This document shows, in pieces, positions 11,791-23,914 of a stretch of DNA of 64,000 nt. The translations under genes were made by a program, and so were the position numbers. Each line of letters begins with the position of its first letter. The first letter of the stretch is position 1. The notes under the pieces were generated by a model. The model was not told the DNA's origin, searched no databases, and was given only the letters and a program-made list of their open reading frames with translations. The stretch comes from Siphonodentalium dalli (taxonomy: Eukaryota > Mollusca > Scaphopoda > Gadilida > Siphonodentaliidae). The DNA is taken from NCBI GenBank assembly GCA_032622095.1, contig CP136061.1:4770505-4834504 (forward strand), given 5' to 3'.

Positions 11791-14018
11791 CACCAACATA
11801 AATATAATCATCGCCTGTATATCATGCATCCATGAGTCTAATGGGCTTGGTTTAAATATGTCAAACGAGGCAAAAGCTGATACAAATATATTTGGCACTA
11901 ATTTCCAACAAATTCATACATGTTTTTATCTAATGATATACTATGAATTAAATCACATTTGGTGTCGTTTGCGTCACGGATGGCGAGCGGATATGCTATT
12001 CGCCGATATCCACATATAAGTTATATATATAGTCACCCAGGCCATCTCCATATCATTTTAAGGATATTTGGGCGTTCACATTTCACAATCCCGACAAATG
12101 GTAACCCACTTATAAGTCACTTGAACAATTACATCTTCTTAACTGTCATATTTATATGGGGATGGCGATCAGGACATTCACACAATGAGCTAGCAAAAAG
12201 ATATACATAGAATAAGCATTAAACGTATATTTATCATTATATTGAAGAGATACATATATTCGTGCAAATTGAGAGACCTCGAAACGTCAGTTTCCACAAA
12301 AAAGTTACAATTTGTCAGGAGATATGGAAGGCCTGTTCAAAAATAGTGGTCACAGTGTGCAGTCATATATAGTTTCTTCTGATATACAATAAAATGCAGT
12401 TAGTAGCACATGACTTTTCAGGATCCTCCCAATACTGACATCTGACAAGGGGTTTATAACAGACTCATCAACTCACATAAACAACTCGAAATATCGCTGT
12501 GTCTGGCAAATGTAGCTGATATACATGCGCTTTCGTTGAAATTTAGCCAATATATAGCACCATGAGCACCTGGAAATTTCTTTGAAACATATGTATCTTC
12601 ATGGAGATATGATAGCCAGGTATCCTCGAGATATTAGTCCAACCCACTAGATTGATTGATACATCTCAATATGTAAAACCCAATTGTCATCTTTTATTTA
12701 TGCGAACTAATGTCTTTATGATGTCCATGTGCATATTATAACGTCGGACGTATACGCAGTTGTAAATAAATAAATACTTCATTATTGGTGGAACGGATTA
12801 ATCGCGATAAACAGAATGATAATTGACAAGGTGTGCCACTACTTATATTCCATGACTGTAATAATCATGTTTTGTGATGCTATTTGAATATACAATTTAT
12901 GAGAAAACGTATAACACTTTAAGCAAGAGTGTTCTCTATTCCCAACAAATATCCACAGCATACATATGCTTGTTTCTAAATGCTATTGTTTATTTATTTC
13001 ATTGCTGAATACATGAACCGTCTCTTTCCAATCACCTGCGAAACCTGGTTTGATTGCTGGGGTATTCAGGTAGTACCTAATGAAATAATACGAACCAATT
13101 ACGGCTTCAAGTTCACCAGAATTAAACGAAAATTATGGATTAAACACCAATTGTTTTCAGAATGTTTCGTTCATATGGTGCAATTTATCATGGCAAAACA
13201 AAGAACAAAGTTATTTAACGTTTATGGTGTCGTGTTACTACAGTGGGCGCTGGGATTGTAGCACATGTGTTGCATCTATAGTTTATGCGGTTCTGGGGCG
13301 TAGGCGTCACATGTCGGGGAATTTGTTTAAAGCGATATATTTTCTCGACAAATGTTTGTCCACACTGTGTAGCGGATATGTTCCTCTGTGATTTGATAAG
13401 CTCGATGTGGTCTCTATGGTCTGGGTCGGTTATTACTAGGCCGGGCATCCAGTCTTCGATACAACTGCGGGTATGGGTAGTTAAAGATAGCTCTATATGG
13501 CCAACGAGTTCTCGATCATGTTTGTGCAATTGCAGAAACACCAAGGAGAGTGCCATCTGCAGTAGGGCATGGGTAATAATCACGCCTGGACGAATAACTA
13601 CATGACATTTAGATAATGTCTTATTAATGTGTGACTTTATAATCTCAAGTTAACTATTACTCTTTATTACTCTTTATGTCGCTTTATACAACGGCCTACA
13701 ACTTTTCATACAAACATAGTAATTATTTGATGGTTCAGTATAATCTCATTTGGATTTACTGTGTGTGAGTTCATTTAGTAGTCGTGTGTATGGGACGCAG
13801 AACCGCGTCATACATAACATGTCCGACCAATATTCATGCATCGAAAAGTTATGTGATATAGCACACTCAATACACACACATTACACGTGCTTTAACATTT
13901 AAAACTAGCATTAGCTCGTGCAAATGAAGGTGAATTTTAACAATATTCTGCCTGCTCACGCCCTGGACGTTGCTTCGATACAACATGTTTGGGGTGGGCA
14001 CGATGTTAAATAGAGAAT
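11791..14018. other. No confirmed gene; one exon-like minus-strand frame
   Basis: Mostly anonymous AT-rich DNA. The minus frame at about 13268-13562 is less biased in composition than its surroundings and starts after a 'ccctactgcag' acceptor-like sequence, but I recognise no family in it (see findings). Confidence 0.3.
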
Positions 14019-14152
14019 ATCCGCATAGTGCAGCTGAATACAGAATTTATTTTTGCGAGTGTGGGCATCCATTTAGCGAGCCTCTAGGCAAGTCAAATAG
14101 ATGCCCACATACGAGAAAAAATAAATTCTCTATTCAGCTACACTATATGGAT
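14019..14152. repeat. Long hairpin (57-bp stems)
   Basis: The segment at 14019-14074 pairs with 14095-14152 with few mismatches around a roughly 20-nt loop. The arms share phrases such as 'cagctgaata' and 'gtgggcatc'. It is a foldback MITE remnant or a source of hairpin RNA. No flanking duplication was identified. Confidence 0.75.
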
Positions 14153-15220
14153 GTTCTGTTTATCCACCTAACAAATTCAAATGTATTGAATCGCAGTTTT
14201 TGTCAACAAAACATCGCAATATTCACAGGCTCCTTACATATAAGCGATGACCTACTTAGCGATTTTATCTGTATAGTAGAAACAAATTAGGTATGAAACA
14301 GTTTTGTAGTTATGCCAGAAAATATCGTAGCATGGTGTAATTTCTAATAAAATCTAAATTATTTGCGTAACAGATCAATCTAAAACTGAAATGTAGGAGT
14401 ATAGCAGTCATGTGGATTTGGATGTGTGTGCTTGAAACTTGTTAATGAATTGAATGAAAGTCTGAACGTTAGCAGTAGCACCAGAACCAATATCGACAGT
14501 GCAAATGCACCAAACATATCTTATACTCTATAGTAACCAACTGCCAATTGCTTAAACAAGTAATAGACTTCACCAATTGAATATTGAACAATTATATTTT
14601 AGTGCATATTTGGGTCTTTCAGAATGAGGTCGCCGCCGATTGCACGAAAATACGCTGTGGATGTTGACGTTTCTAAGGACGCTGCATATCCGTTCTAATG
14701 GTGCTCCATAACGTTGTTACGACCCAGTGACGTCACTCGCGAACTACTGGAGGTTAACCCATGTTATGTTCGAGTTTTCATCGACTGTACAACGGGTTCT
14801 TCCAACATTCGAAAATTTAGATATAGCTTTCGGTTTTGAATGAACAATGCGTCTCTAATTTGAACGTGAGTGTTGCATAATTATTCAATGAATAGCTACG
14901 TGGGTTTATGATCGAGATTCCATCGTTTCAGCCCATACAACACCTGCATTATAGCCCACCATCTTATGTTATGCACGAAACGGTCATTAAATCGCAATAT
15001 GTTTCTATTTGTTCTTTGTGGTGTACGCATATATTACCTGCACGAATGAAGCGTCGTTTTCCCCTCCCTTAATTTCCATATGATAGAGACACCACCGAGT
15101 CTCGTCAGGCATTGACGGATAAGCATAATACCCTGGTGTATCTTGGATATTACGTATCTCTCATGTGATATGAATTATTTAACCCTCTTTTACACTGAAT
15201 GGAATAATGACATTAAATTA
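14153..15220. other. No gene recognised
   Basis: Nothing supportable is seen apart from generic AT-rich sequence. Confidence 0.4.
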
Positions 15221-15338
15221 GATAAACTGGTGTAACGGTGCGTTGTATTAATTCCGAGGTATGTTCACGTAATATGAACATACGATACAAGTGTAGATAA
15301 ACTGGTGTAACGGTGCGTTGTATTAATTCCGAGGTATG
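15221..15338 (+). repeat. 74-bp direct duplication
   Basis: The segment starting 'gataaactggtgtaacgg' at 15221 recurs almost exactly at 15295, each running to 'ccgaggtatgt'. The intervening DNA holds a small 'atgttcac..gaacat' dyad. Confidence 0.85.
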
Positions 15339-15734
15339 TGTAGAATGATTCCTGTACAGTAGGAAATGCTCAGATAATGTGGAGGTTTAGATTGATACAC
15401 CTTCTAACATGGCCCTTTCAACATAACTGGCTATTAACCCGAGAGCCTGCTTGTTTCTATTTGCACAATCGCGTACGAAAGGTTTTATGTTAAACCACAG
15501 GACCGTTCAAAGAAATCCGAAGTTCCGCATTCCTGAGTACGACGCTATTTTTATATTGATAGTGCTCCAGAAATCAATGATCAACAATACGCAATGTCTG
15601 AAACGAAAATCCCTGGTGTTTTCATTTCAGACAGGTTTTTTTAAAGTACACACAAAACCCAACACAATGACTTATATTTAATTTTGCACGTTCGAGTACA
15701 AAGCTAAAATATAATTTATATAATTATGCCTCAG

Positions 15735-16340
15735 ATGTGTGTCAAAAGCAGCATAATAATTATCAAACTATATCCAACGTGTGTCCAAACCACTTACCGA
15801 GGGTCCAAAACGATCTAAGGAGCGTAAATCCACACAACGGATGTCTTAAGCCATCATCTTAATTATTATGGTATACCAAACAAACCCAGTTCATAGAATG
15901 GTGTCACAAATCAGCCAACTCGAGTCTCGAAAACACCCAATACGTATCTCAAATCAATCCAACTAGTGTCCCAAAACCATCAAAATGGTGTCCAACCGCG
16001 CTCAAATGAGTGTTCCAAAACATATCAGACTACCAATTGAGAACCCAAACCATCCACTGGGTGTCCCGCGCCATTTATTGACTGTTCATAACCATCTAAA
16101 TGGGCGCCCCATGAATGTATCACGACGATTACCATCAGAAAACCATCAGAACCAGAAGTGTCTAAAAACAACTACTGTCTAAAACCACCCCATGCATAAT
16201 GTCCCACGCCGCAACTAGTGAGTGTCTCAACTAGTGTACAAAACCATCATCGATTATCCCAAAACAACCAGCGAGTGTCCCGTGGTTTCGTGGTTTCGTA
16301 AACCAATTGGATGGGATGAAACACACTTGATGGTCTTAAA
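15735..16340 (+). repeat. Degenerate ~30-35-bp minisatellite
   Basis: The phrases 'gtgtccaaaaccatc' and 'gtgtcccaaaacca' recur some 15-18 times with much divergence. Spacing is about 30-35 bp with indels. The 65-aa open frame across it is a repeat artefact. Confidence 0.6.
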
Positions 16341-16417
16341 TACTCTATTGAGGGTTTTGTACATTATTGTTTCTGTATTGAGATGACAGTTAGCATATGG
16401 TTTGTGATTCCACTTTA

Positions 16418-17078
16418 ATCACCCCCGTGTACGTGGTATCGACAAATTTGTGGACAGATTGGTCACCAGATGAACAAAAAATTTAACGTATGGGTTGTCC
16501 TATCCAACAGTTGGAAGATCCCCGCTGTAAATTCGATAAAAACATGAACCCATCATGTGGGTGCAAATACAAGTTACTGGAAGGGGTTGCATTTAGAAAC
16601 CATAGGTGAACACCCCTAACAAGGATCCTCTAGTCACGTCTTTGCTAACTCATGATTTACACTGATTTAAAGTTTCCATTCGTTGTACAGTTCCGGGCCT
16701 ATAATGTCGAATAACACAGAATAGTCTATACTAATAATATGGCATTAGAACATAAAACACAAACAAACAGAAACGTATCCACCCTTGCACATGCACCCAC
16801 GCCCTAAATATGATCCATGTGCCGGCCTGTCCGAATGCTAATTGGAATATTTTCAAGCAGAAACGGTCAAAATGTGGAGTATATCATTCTCATCTTTGAC
16901 ATCATATCTCTGGTTTGGCGACAGCTCAATGAAGGGTCGATCTACGGCTTTAATACCCGGAATTATGGGGAGATATATAGAGCTTCATCTGATGGAAGAT
17001 ATGTTCATTTATCAAAACCGCATGGTCTGATTTTGGTGATGCCCTCGGGTTTGGCGATACCACGGACACGGGGGTGAT
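16418..17078. mobile_element. 661-bp MITE with ~28-bp TIRs and TA duplication
   Basis: The left end starts 'ATCACCCCCGTGT' at 16418 and the right end is its reverse complement, finishing at 17078. The match extends about 28 bp with two or three mismatches. The dinucleotide TA flanks both sides (16416-16417 and 17079-17080), as expected of Tc1/mariner-type or other TA-targeting elements. The interior is non-coding; the 86-aa frame is incidental. A second, inverted and disrupted copy occupies about 26833-28350. Confidence 0.7.
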
Positions 17079-17120
17079 TATATATTTTGAATGATTTTGA
17101 CTGGGATATGACCGGGATAT

Positions 17121-17205
17121 AAACGGGATTTTTGGTCGGGCTATTTTGGGATCCCGGCCGGAATCCCGGCCTAAATCCCGCCGGGATCCCGAACAAAAAT
17201 CCCGC
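17121..17205. repeat. GGGATCCCGG-rich hairpin
   Basis: The two ends, 'cgggatttttggtcggg' and its complement, enclose several 'gggatcccggc' dyads, giving a GC-rich foldback in AT-rich surroundings just beyond the MITE end. Confidence 0.55.
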
Positions 17206-18173
17206 CTTCGTTCATCGGAGTATGTTCAAAGTTGGCGTAGAACGATCTCATTGCCCGCCCATCAAAGCCATAATCCGATGTCCTCATGACCCATTCATTC
17301 GCGATCAGAGCTAATTGAGATGTGTTACGCCATCTATGGGTGTTTTCTTTGATCGTGATTTTTACATGTCCGTGTGGATATGGCGAATGTATGAAATATC
17401 AATAAAAGGTACTTGAATATTTTCGTACCCGAACGATATGATATAGAAAGGTGCTTGGTATGTTCGTACTTCGTACTGTATCAAAATTTGACAATAATTA
17501 TTGCTGTGGTCTAATATTGGTAGCATCTCCTCGTTCTGTATATTCACGTATCGCTTAAATCCTTTTCGGTTAGATAGGCGTGTATACATGTCGACTGCTT
17601 TATTGAACCATGGCTTGTTAGCCACGATGAACAGTGGGAATTCACGCGTTAACCCTTCGCGCACCCTACCGCTGTCTATTTCTATTGCTTTGTTATTTTC
17701 ACGTGACATAAATCGGACTGCTATCTACCATTATATTCCATGGGGATGTGAGGATGGTATATATTAACATGTAATTTAACATCGTTTATTGAACTTTGTC
17801 ATTTATTTTTACGCGATAAATATCGGCATGTGATATTCTAAATCAATTAAGATTGTAATTATTAACCAATCCACCCGTCAACCTTTCGTGGTGTTTGCAC
17901 ATTGACGTTTAGTGAACTTTAGTCTGGCGATGTTAATTGTTTTGTTTTATTTCTTTGTATGCGGAATATATGTGAGCTATGAATAGATGTTATTAAGCAA
18001 AGTACCAACACTAACATTCCACATTTGGTCGTTTGACATACAATGTGGCCTTATTCTAAACATCGTTTTATGTCTGTGTACGCAGCATATATCAGCAAGC
18101 TTATGAATTTAAAAATGTTCAGAAATTATCCCAGCTGTGATTATGGTATAATTGATCCTCATGGGGGCATATT
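17206..18173. other. No gene recognised
   Basis: A 115-aa minus frame (17362-17709) is open, but it shows no recognisable family and overlaps an open plus frame. I do not call it a gene. Confidence 0.35.
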
Positions 18174-18177
18174 TTAA

Positions 18178-19394
18178 CTCATTGAGTGCCAGGTCTCCTG
18201 AGGGGAATCGATATCTGTACGCCAGGTCTCCTGGGTAAAAAGAACATTATTCACACTAACTATATATTTAGTTTGACTATTCAATATAGGACATAATCGA
18301 ATTGACAGCAGGCATTGCTAGTATAGGCCCTATCCATGGCCTGCTTTTAAACTCCATGTCCGGTACTCGGGGTTCATCATAGGTCAAAAATTTCATGTTG
18401 CCATGGCAACGAGGACTTAAAATTGACACCGATTGACTGAAATTACAAAGTTGTTGTTTTGTGTGGCCATCTAAATAATTTATTCAGTGTAGTTTTAGAC
18501 ATTAATTTTGCTGTTGGAATAACATAGCATAGAAATTTTGTGAATGGGATGACGTTTACAATTTACACTCTCCGAGAAAAGCAGATTATTAAATTGAACA
18601 CTATTTGGAAATGTATTGTTTCGTTCTTTTTGGCCTATAATAGTCGAACTTGCCGCGGTGGGACGTACTTCCAGTTTGTATTGTATCTAGGTGACAATGC
18701 CACATATTAGTACATCGGATTAACCCGGTGACGATTATATCCGATTCAGCGCATCGACCCCCCCCCCTTCCATACCAAATTTCAGTTCGATATCGTAAAT
18801 AATGTAAGAGCAATATACTGACAATTTTTTTCTATAGTAAATTCTCATTGTAATTTGGCGAACCCCTTAAGGTACAGAGTTTGATTGACATATTGTGTAC
18901 GTTGTCGACATCAGCGTTCCTGTGTCGTTTGGTGTCAAACCAAGTTTACGGTGGATCAGGGCATGCCCGACTTTATAGGAATCGACCTTTACGCAATTAA
19001 AATCGGTTTCCAATTAACAGATATGCACGCTGTATCCGTTGACCTCTTAGAGAGTTTGAACTCTGCAAGTCTAAGTCACGCCCACAGATCACATCACTTT
19101 TCACCACCTGTTTTTGAACGGAGACATGCTGGGCTATACCCATGTGTACAAGTTGAATATGCGCATGCGCGTATATACATACCACCCCCCTTGAAAATTA
19201 AACAAACGCTTCTCCCAAAATGTGACTTGTAGTATGCAGGGTTCTAATCATGTGCAAACAGATTGAATTTGTGCGATTGGATTAGAAGGCAGAATGTTAC
19301 AAACGGTGTGTGTTGGGCGACGAGTTATCTCGTCGCCGGCGCTCAGATGGTGTCTTTCGGACAACGAGATATCTCGTCGCCGGCGCTCAATGAG
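18178..19394. mobile_element. TTAA-flanked non-autonomous element (piggyBac-like)
   Basis: The sequence reads TTAA-CTCATTGAGTGCC at 18174-18190 and GGCGCTCAATGAG-TTAA at 19382-19398, giving a 13-bp terminal inverted repeat with one mismatch and TTAA on both sides. TTAA duplications are characteristic of piggyBac-superfamily elements. Each end carries subterminal repeats: a 'gccaggtctcctg' phrase twice on the left, and 'gacgagatatctcgtcgcc' dyads twice on the right. The interior has no transposase frame. The assignment rests on ends alone. Confidence 0.55.
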
Positions 19395-19399
19395 TTAAT

Positions 19400-19905
19400 T
19401 CGTCCTAATTGGACGATATTTTAATAGACCCTCATGGGACTACATTTTATTTACCCCCCCCCCCCCCACCATGGGACTGTTGTTAATCATCACTGATGAC
19501 ACAATATTTTTATTTTAATTAATCCTCGCAATGGGACCATAGTTTAACTGTACTAACCCCCAGATTACCATATTTGAATAAACAATCATTGGACCATATT
19601 TCAATCACCCCCATGGGTCCATATTTGTATTAACCCTCATGGGAGCATTTTCTAATTAATCCTGATCAATTATGGGACAATATTTTAAATACCATTCATG
19701 GTACCATTTTAATAACCATCATGGGACCATATCTGTATTAACCCTCATTGGACCATAATGATTAGTGGGATCGTATTTGATATAACCCTCGTGTGGCCAT
19801 ACTTTGATTTACCCTGATGTGACCATATTTTAATAACCGCTCTCAGTGTGTGACCATATTTTTGTTAACTCTCATGGGACCATACATGTATTTTAATTAA
19901 CCTTT
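19400..19905 (+). repeat. Degenerate ~30-bp minisatellite
   Basis: The phrase '(a/t)taaccctcatgggaccatatttt' recurs about 13-15 times with substitutions and small indels. A C run interrupts at 19454-19467. Non-coding. Confidence 0.65.
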
Positions 19906-20039
19906 ACGAGATTATGCCCTCTTATGGTGTATATTGGCAAGTATATCGTCCCTACCATAGAAGGTGGTGGCTAAATGTGATTAAAACGTACTCGGTAATT
20001 GCGTACATGCATGGACTAAATGTGATCAGAAACGAACTC

Positions 20040-20335
20040 GGTATTTGCGCACTTGAACCAAGTAACCGGGATCAAAGAATATATACCACATTTGAGTCGG
20101 ATCGGTCGAGGTCCAGAAACATGCCTATATAAGTGTATATGAGAAAGGTCAAGATCACGGACACTGTCGCACGTGAAATTGAACCTGCACATATTGTTTT
20201 CGTGATCAAAGTAGGCCTATTTACCAAATTTGAGTCGAATTGATCAATCAGTTTTCAAGTCTATAAGACACATACATACATGCACACACACAAACAGAAG
20301 TTCAAAATATATAATAAACTAGCTGGTTTGCCCGA
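20040..20335 (+). repeat. Retroposon-tail-like repeat, copy 1
   Basis: It contains 'aaggtcaagatcacggacac', then 'ccaaatttgagtcg', a short cata/caca tract and 'cagaagttcaaaatatataata'. The same order occurs at 20400-20650. This looks like the 3' part of a dispersed LINE- or SINE-type repeat, but no coding part or RNA-polymerase-III box was identified. Confidence 0.5.
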
Positions 20336-20399
20336 ATTCGTCCCGGCTGTTTATGGAACAACATTGAAAAGAATTAGGAGAAGAAAAAAAATGTTGTTC

Positions 20400-20650
20400 G
20401 ATCGGTCCAGAAACATGCTCATGTGAGCATAGATGGACGAGGGCAAGGTCACGGACACGGTCGTGTGTAAAATTGGACCCTCCCATAGTGTCCCCATGAT
20501 TCAAGTAGGACTGCATACCAAATTTGAGTCAGATCGGTCTAGTAGTATTTGAGTATATAACAGGCATACACACATACATACATGCATACATACATACATA
20601 CATACATACATACATACATACAGAAGTTCCAAAATATATAATAGATAATC
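20400..20650 (+). repeat. Retroposon-tail-like repeat, copy 2, with (CATA)n
   Basis: Second copy of the 20040-20335 repeat. Its microsatellite is expanded to a nearly pure (CATA)n run at about 20565-20622 before the shared 'cagaagttccaaaatatata' end. The 84-aa minus frame across the tract is a repeat artefact. Confidence 0.6.
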
Positions 20651-21420
20651 AACTACATATGCGTTACCTATATACACATTTTTTACAATCACTACATTAA
20701 AGTTCGAATATATTTTATATATGCCCGTATAATATGATATTGAGTGCGTTACCACTTCTGACTATGGTGTTCTTGTTTTTCTTGTTAATACGCACCATGC
20801 ATCATCGTGGGTTTATTGACAAACATGTCAGTGTAAGAAAGCAATACGCTAATCGCGATATAATCACGTGTGCTCTTATGGCTGGCAGAGTTAGGCATTT
20901 AACCTTATCAGTTAGAATTTCACTATTTAAAAATTACATTACAATTAAATTAGTATGCAATGATTGTAATCGGAAGCGACACCCAAGCACGTGAAGAACA
21001 TACGCGGCACACCCATTAGTTTATACCCATTTTCGTTTTGATAGAGGCCGGCTATATGACACCCTAGCACTTTGCGGTGCTTGCAGTAAATCGACATTGC
21101 TTCATTGCCAAGAGTCTAGTCTCATTAGTGTGCCCAATGCAAATTAAATCGTCATACAGTTGAAATTATTTTTAATAGTTTGATTATTAAAATTACCCAT
21201 GACGATATATTTTTGCAATACCGTAGTCGACATAGCTTGAGTCTCTAACACTATACTCACCTACTGACGATTAGGAAATAAGTCATTTTAGAAAATCACG
21301 CGTATGGTGGCAAAGATAATGCACATAGTGAATATGTTCGAAAAGCTGTTCCGCGTGATATGTTGCGGCCATAACATAGCCATAGAATCGACACATTTCA
21401 GCATACAATTCTCGCGGGTC
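20651..21420. other. No gene recognised
   Basis: An 86-aa plus frame at 20734-20994 begins with a hydrophobic stretch, but I find no family or splice context that supports it. Confidence 0.35.
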
Positions 21421-22336
21421 AATACCGGTCAGTAATAGCCAACATTCAATACAGGCAGTAATGGTCAACATTCAATACCGGTCAGTAATGGTCAACACTC
21501 AGTAACGGAGATTAATAGTCAATATGCAATACCGGACAGTAATGGTCAATATTCAATACTGGCCAGTAATGGTCAACATTCAATAACGGATAGCAATGGT
21601 CAACATCCAATACCGGACAGTAATGGTCAACATTCAATATCGGCCAGTAATGGTCAACATTCAATACCGGTCAGTAATGGTCAACATTCAATACCGGTCA
21701 GTAATGGTCAACATTCAATAACGGACAGTAATGGTCAACATGCAGTAACGGACAGTAATGGTCAACATACAATACCGATCAGTAATGGTCAACATTCAAT
21801 AACAGACAGTAATGGTCAACATTCAATACTGGCCAGTAATGGTCAACATTCAATAACGGACAGTAATGGTCAACATTCAATAACGGACAGTAATGGTCAA
21901 TATTCAATAACGGACAGTAATGGTCAACATTCAATAACGGACAGTAATGGTCAACATTCAATACTGGCCAGTAATGGTCAACCTTCAATAACGGACAGTA
22001 ATGGTCAACATCCAATAACGGACAGTAATGGTCAACATTCAATACCGGACAGTAATGGTCAACATTCAATAACGGACAGTAATGGTCAACATTCAATATC
22101 GGCCATTAATGGTCAACATTCAATACCGGACAGTAATGGTCAACATTCAATATCGGCCAGTAATGGTCAACATTCAATACCGGTCAGTAATGGTCAACAT
22201 TCAAATACCGGACAGTAATGGTCAACATTCAATATCGGCAAGTAATGGTCAACATTCAATACCGGTCAGTAATGGTCAACATTCAATACTGGACAGTAAT
22301 GGTCAACATTCAATACCGGTCAGTAATGGTCAACAT
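21421..22336. repeat. 27-bp minisatellite, about 34 copies
   Basis: The unit 'cagtaatggtcaacattcaa' plus 'taccgg(a/t)' repeats with almost no length change (916 bp / 27 is about 34). Variation is concentrated at the 'ta(c/a)cgg(a/t)' end. Because 27 is a multiple of three, long frames open on both strands as 9-residue repeats; these are consequences of the period and not evidence of a protein. Copies near 21430-21560 and 22200 are the most diverged. Confidence 0.95.
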
Positions 22337-23870
22337 GATATATTCCATATATTGTGGCGTATCGTATATCAAAATGTAGGAATAGACACAGGGAATGTAA
22401 CTAGGTCAATTATTTATTATTTTTTTTGCAGAAATTCGTTCCAAGAAAGAGCGCCGTTTTTCTCGCAAAAATAGAATGTCAGACAGAAGGCGTTTTATCA
22501 TTCCAACTAAGCCGTTCTTAGCAGCACTTAATCCACAAAATACGAATATTCACAATATATCAAAAGATACATCAAAGGCGATTTTTTTAGGGATTTGTGC
22601 TCTTCATTTGTTATAATTCTCAATTATTTTCTATTTCAGTTGTTACTAAAAGCCCAGATGTCGGACGCCGGTGCCCGGCGATTACAAGCCAAGTTACACG
22701 ATAGATTAACTTGTTTAAACGCATGAATATGTCATTGGTCAGACTGTTCGAAAGAATATTCAAATCAAGTAGTGTTTATATACTAAAACAATTACGTGTT
22801 GCACTCGATTTGTTATTAAATCCATGATTGTGTATACATATGTAGTCCCTCAATATCAAGAAAGTTGCCGCACTCATTTTATTGGGATACATGCCATGTA
22901 ATGGCGACCATCTCGGATAATTGAGATGTGTTCAAAGCACACCGTGACACAGCCAATCAAATCACTGATTTTCAGGTTATCAGCTTGGCCGCAAGAACAC
23001 CACAAACAGAAAATTAACACACATTTGTGTGCAGGATAACATTTAAAGCCAGTAATGCCCCAGGGCATCCTGACAGACTGTACAAACATACCGATTATGA
23101 ATCAGGAATATTTTATTATTTTATCTGGTAGTTGCTATAGTTAGAATGCAAAACACAAAAGAGCAGCTTCGTTTATCGTCGCGAGCCTGTTCTCAAAAAT
23201 GGAATTACCAAAGCTAGCATGCATGTTGTAGTCAACTTGTGGCTTGAAAGTAAACAAGTTACCAGTTTTTATCACGGCATGATGGTAAAGGACTCTTATG
23301 TACATTTTTTTCAAGAACCCATAAGAGAACTATATACGACTCCCTACCCAAAGTTGCCCACTTGGGTAATACCCAACATTACCATGATTCTATCACCTGC
23401 ACGTATAACGAATTGCTTTCAATTCCGGTCGAGTTGTGCGCAGCATAATATCCCCAACTATATATGTAGCACTAAATGCCTTCCGATAACGATTAGTTTG
23501 TATGTCATGTTTGTTCTATTATCCTTTATATACGTTAACTGATTCCACGTGAATGATGCTGCGACATTCATAGTGAACACCATTGAGATAGGAATTGTCC
23601 TGTTTCGGGCTAGTCCAGCTGAATATGTTTTTATTCTCACGGACAAATATATAGTCTACGATATATTTTGGTTATACACGCTCGTAGCTGTGTGCTTGTT
23701 TGTTTCATTACGTATTGACGGATGTATCCAATTAACATCAATTGTGATTGACCCCCTCCCATGGCGCCTGTCGCACGGAGAATACTATAGACGAGCATCA
23801 TATTTATCACGCAATAGCTCAAATGTTGAAAACCCCGTACCACAGACACTTCTTCTAGTATTTCACCCTC

Positions 23871-23914
<44 letters not shown>

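Noticed and set aside
17362-17709. 115-aa minus frame as a gene
   Set aside because: No recognisable family, overlaps an open plus frame, and no splice or start context.
21421-22336. CRISPR array
   Set aside because: Contiguous tandem units without distinct spacers, in a eukaryotic context with no cas genes.
22082-22474. 130-aa plus and 105-aa minus frames in the 27-bp minisatellite
   Set aside because: They exist because the period is a multiple of three; there is no start context, domain or splice support.
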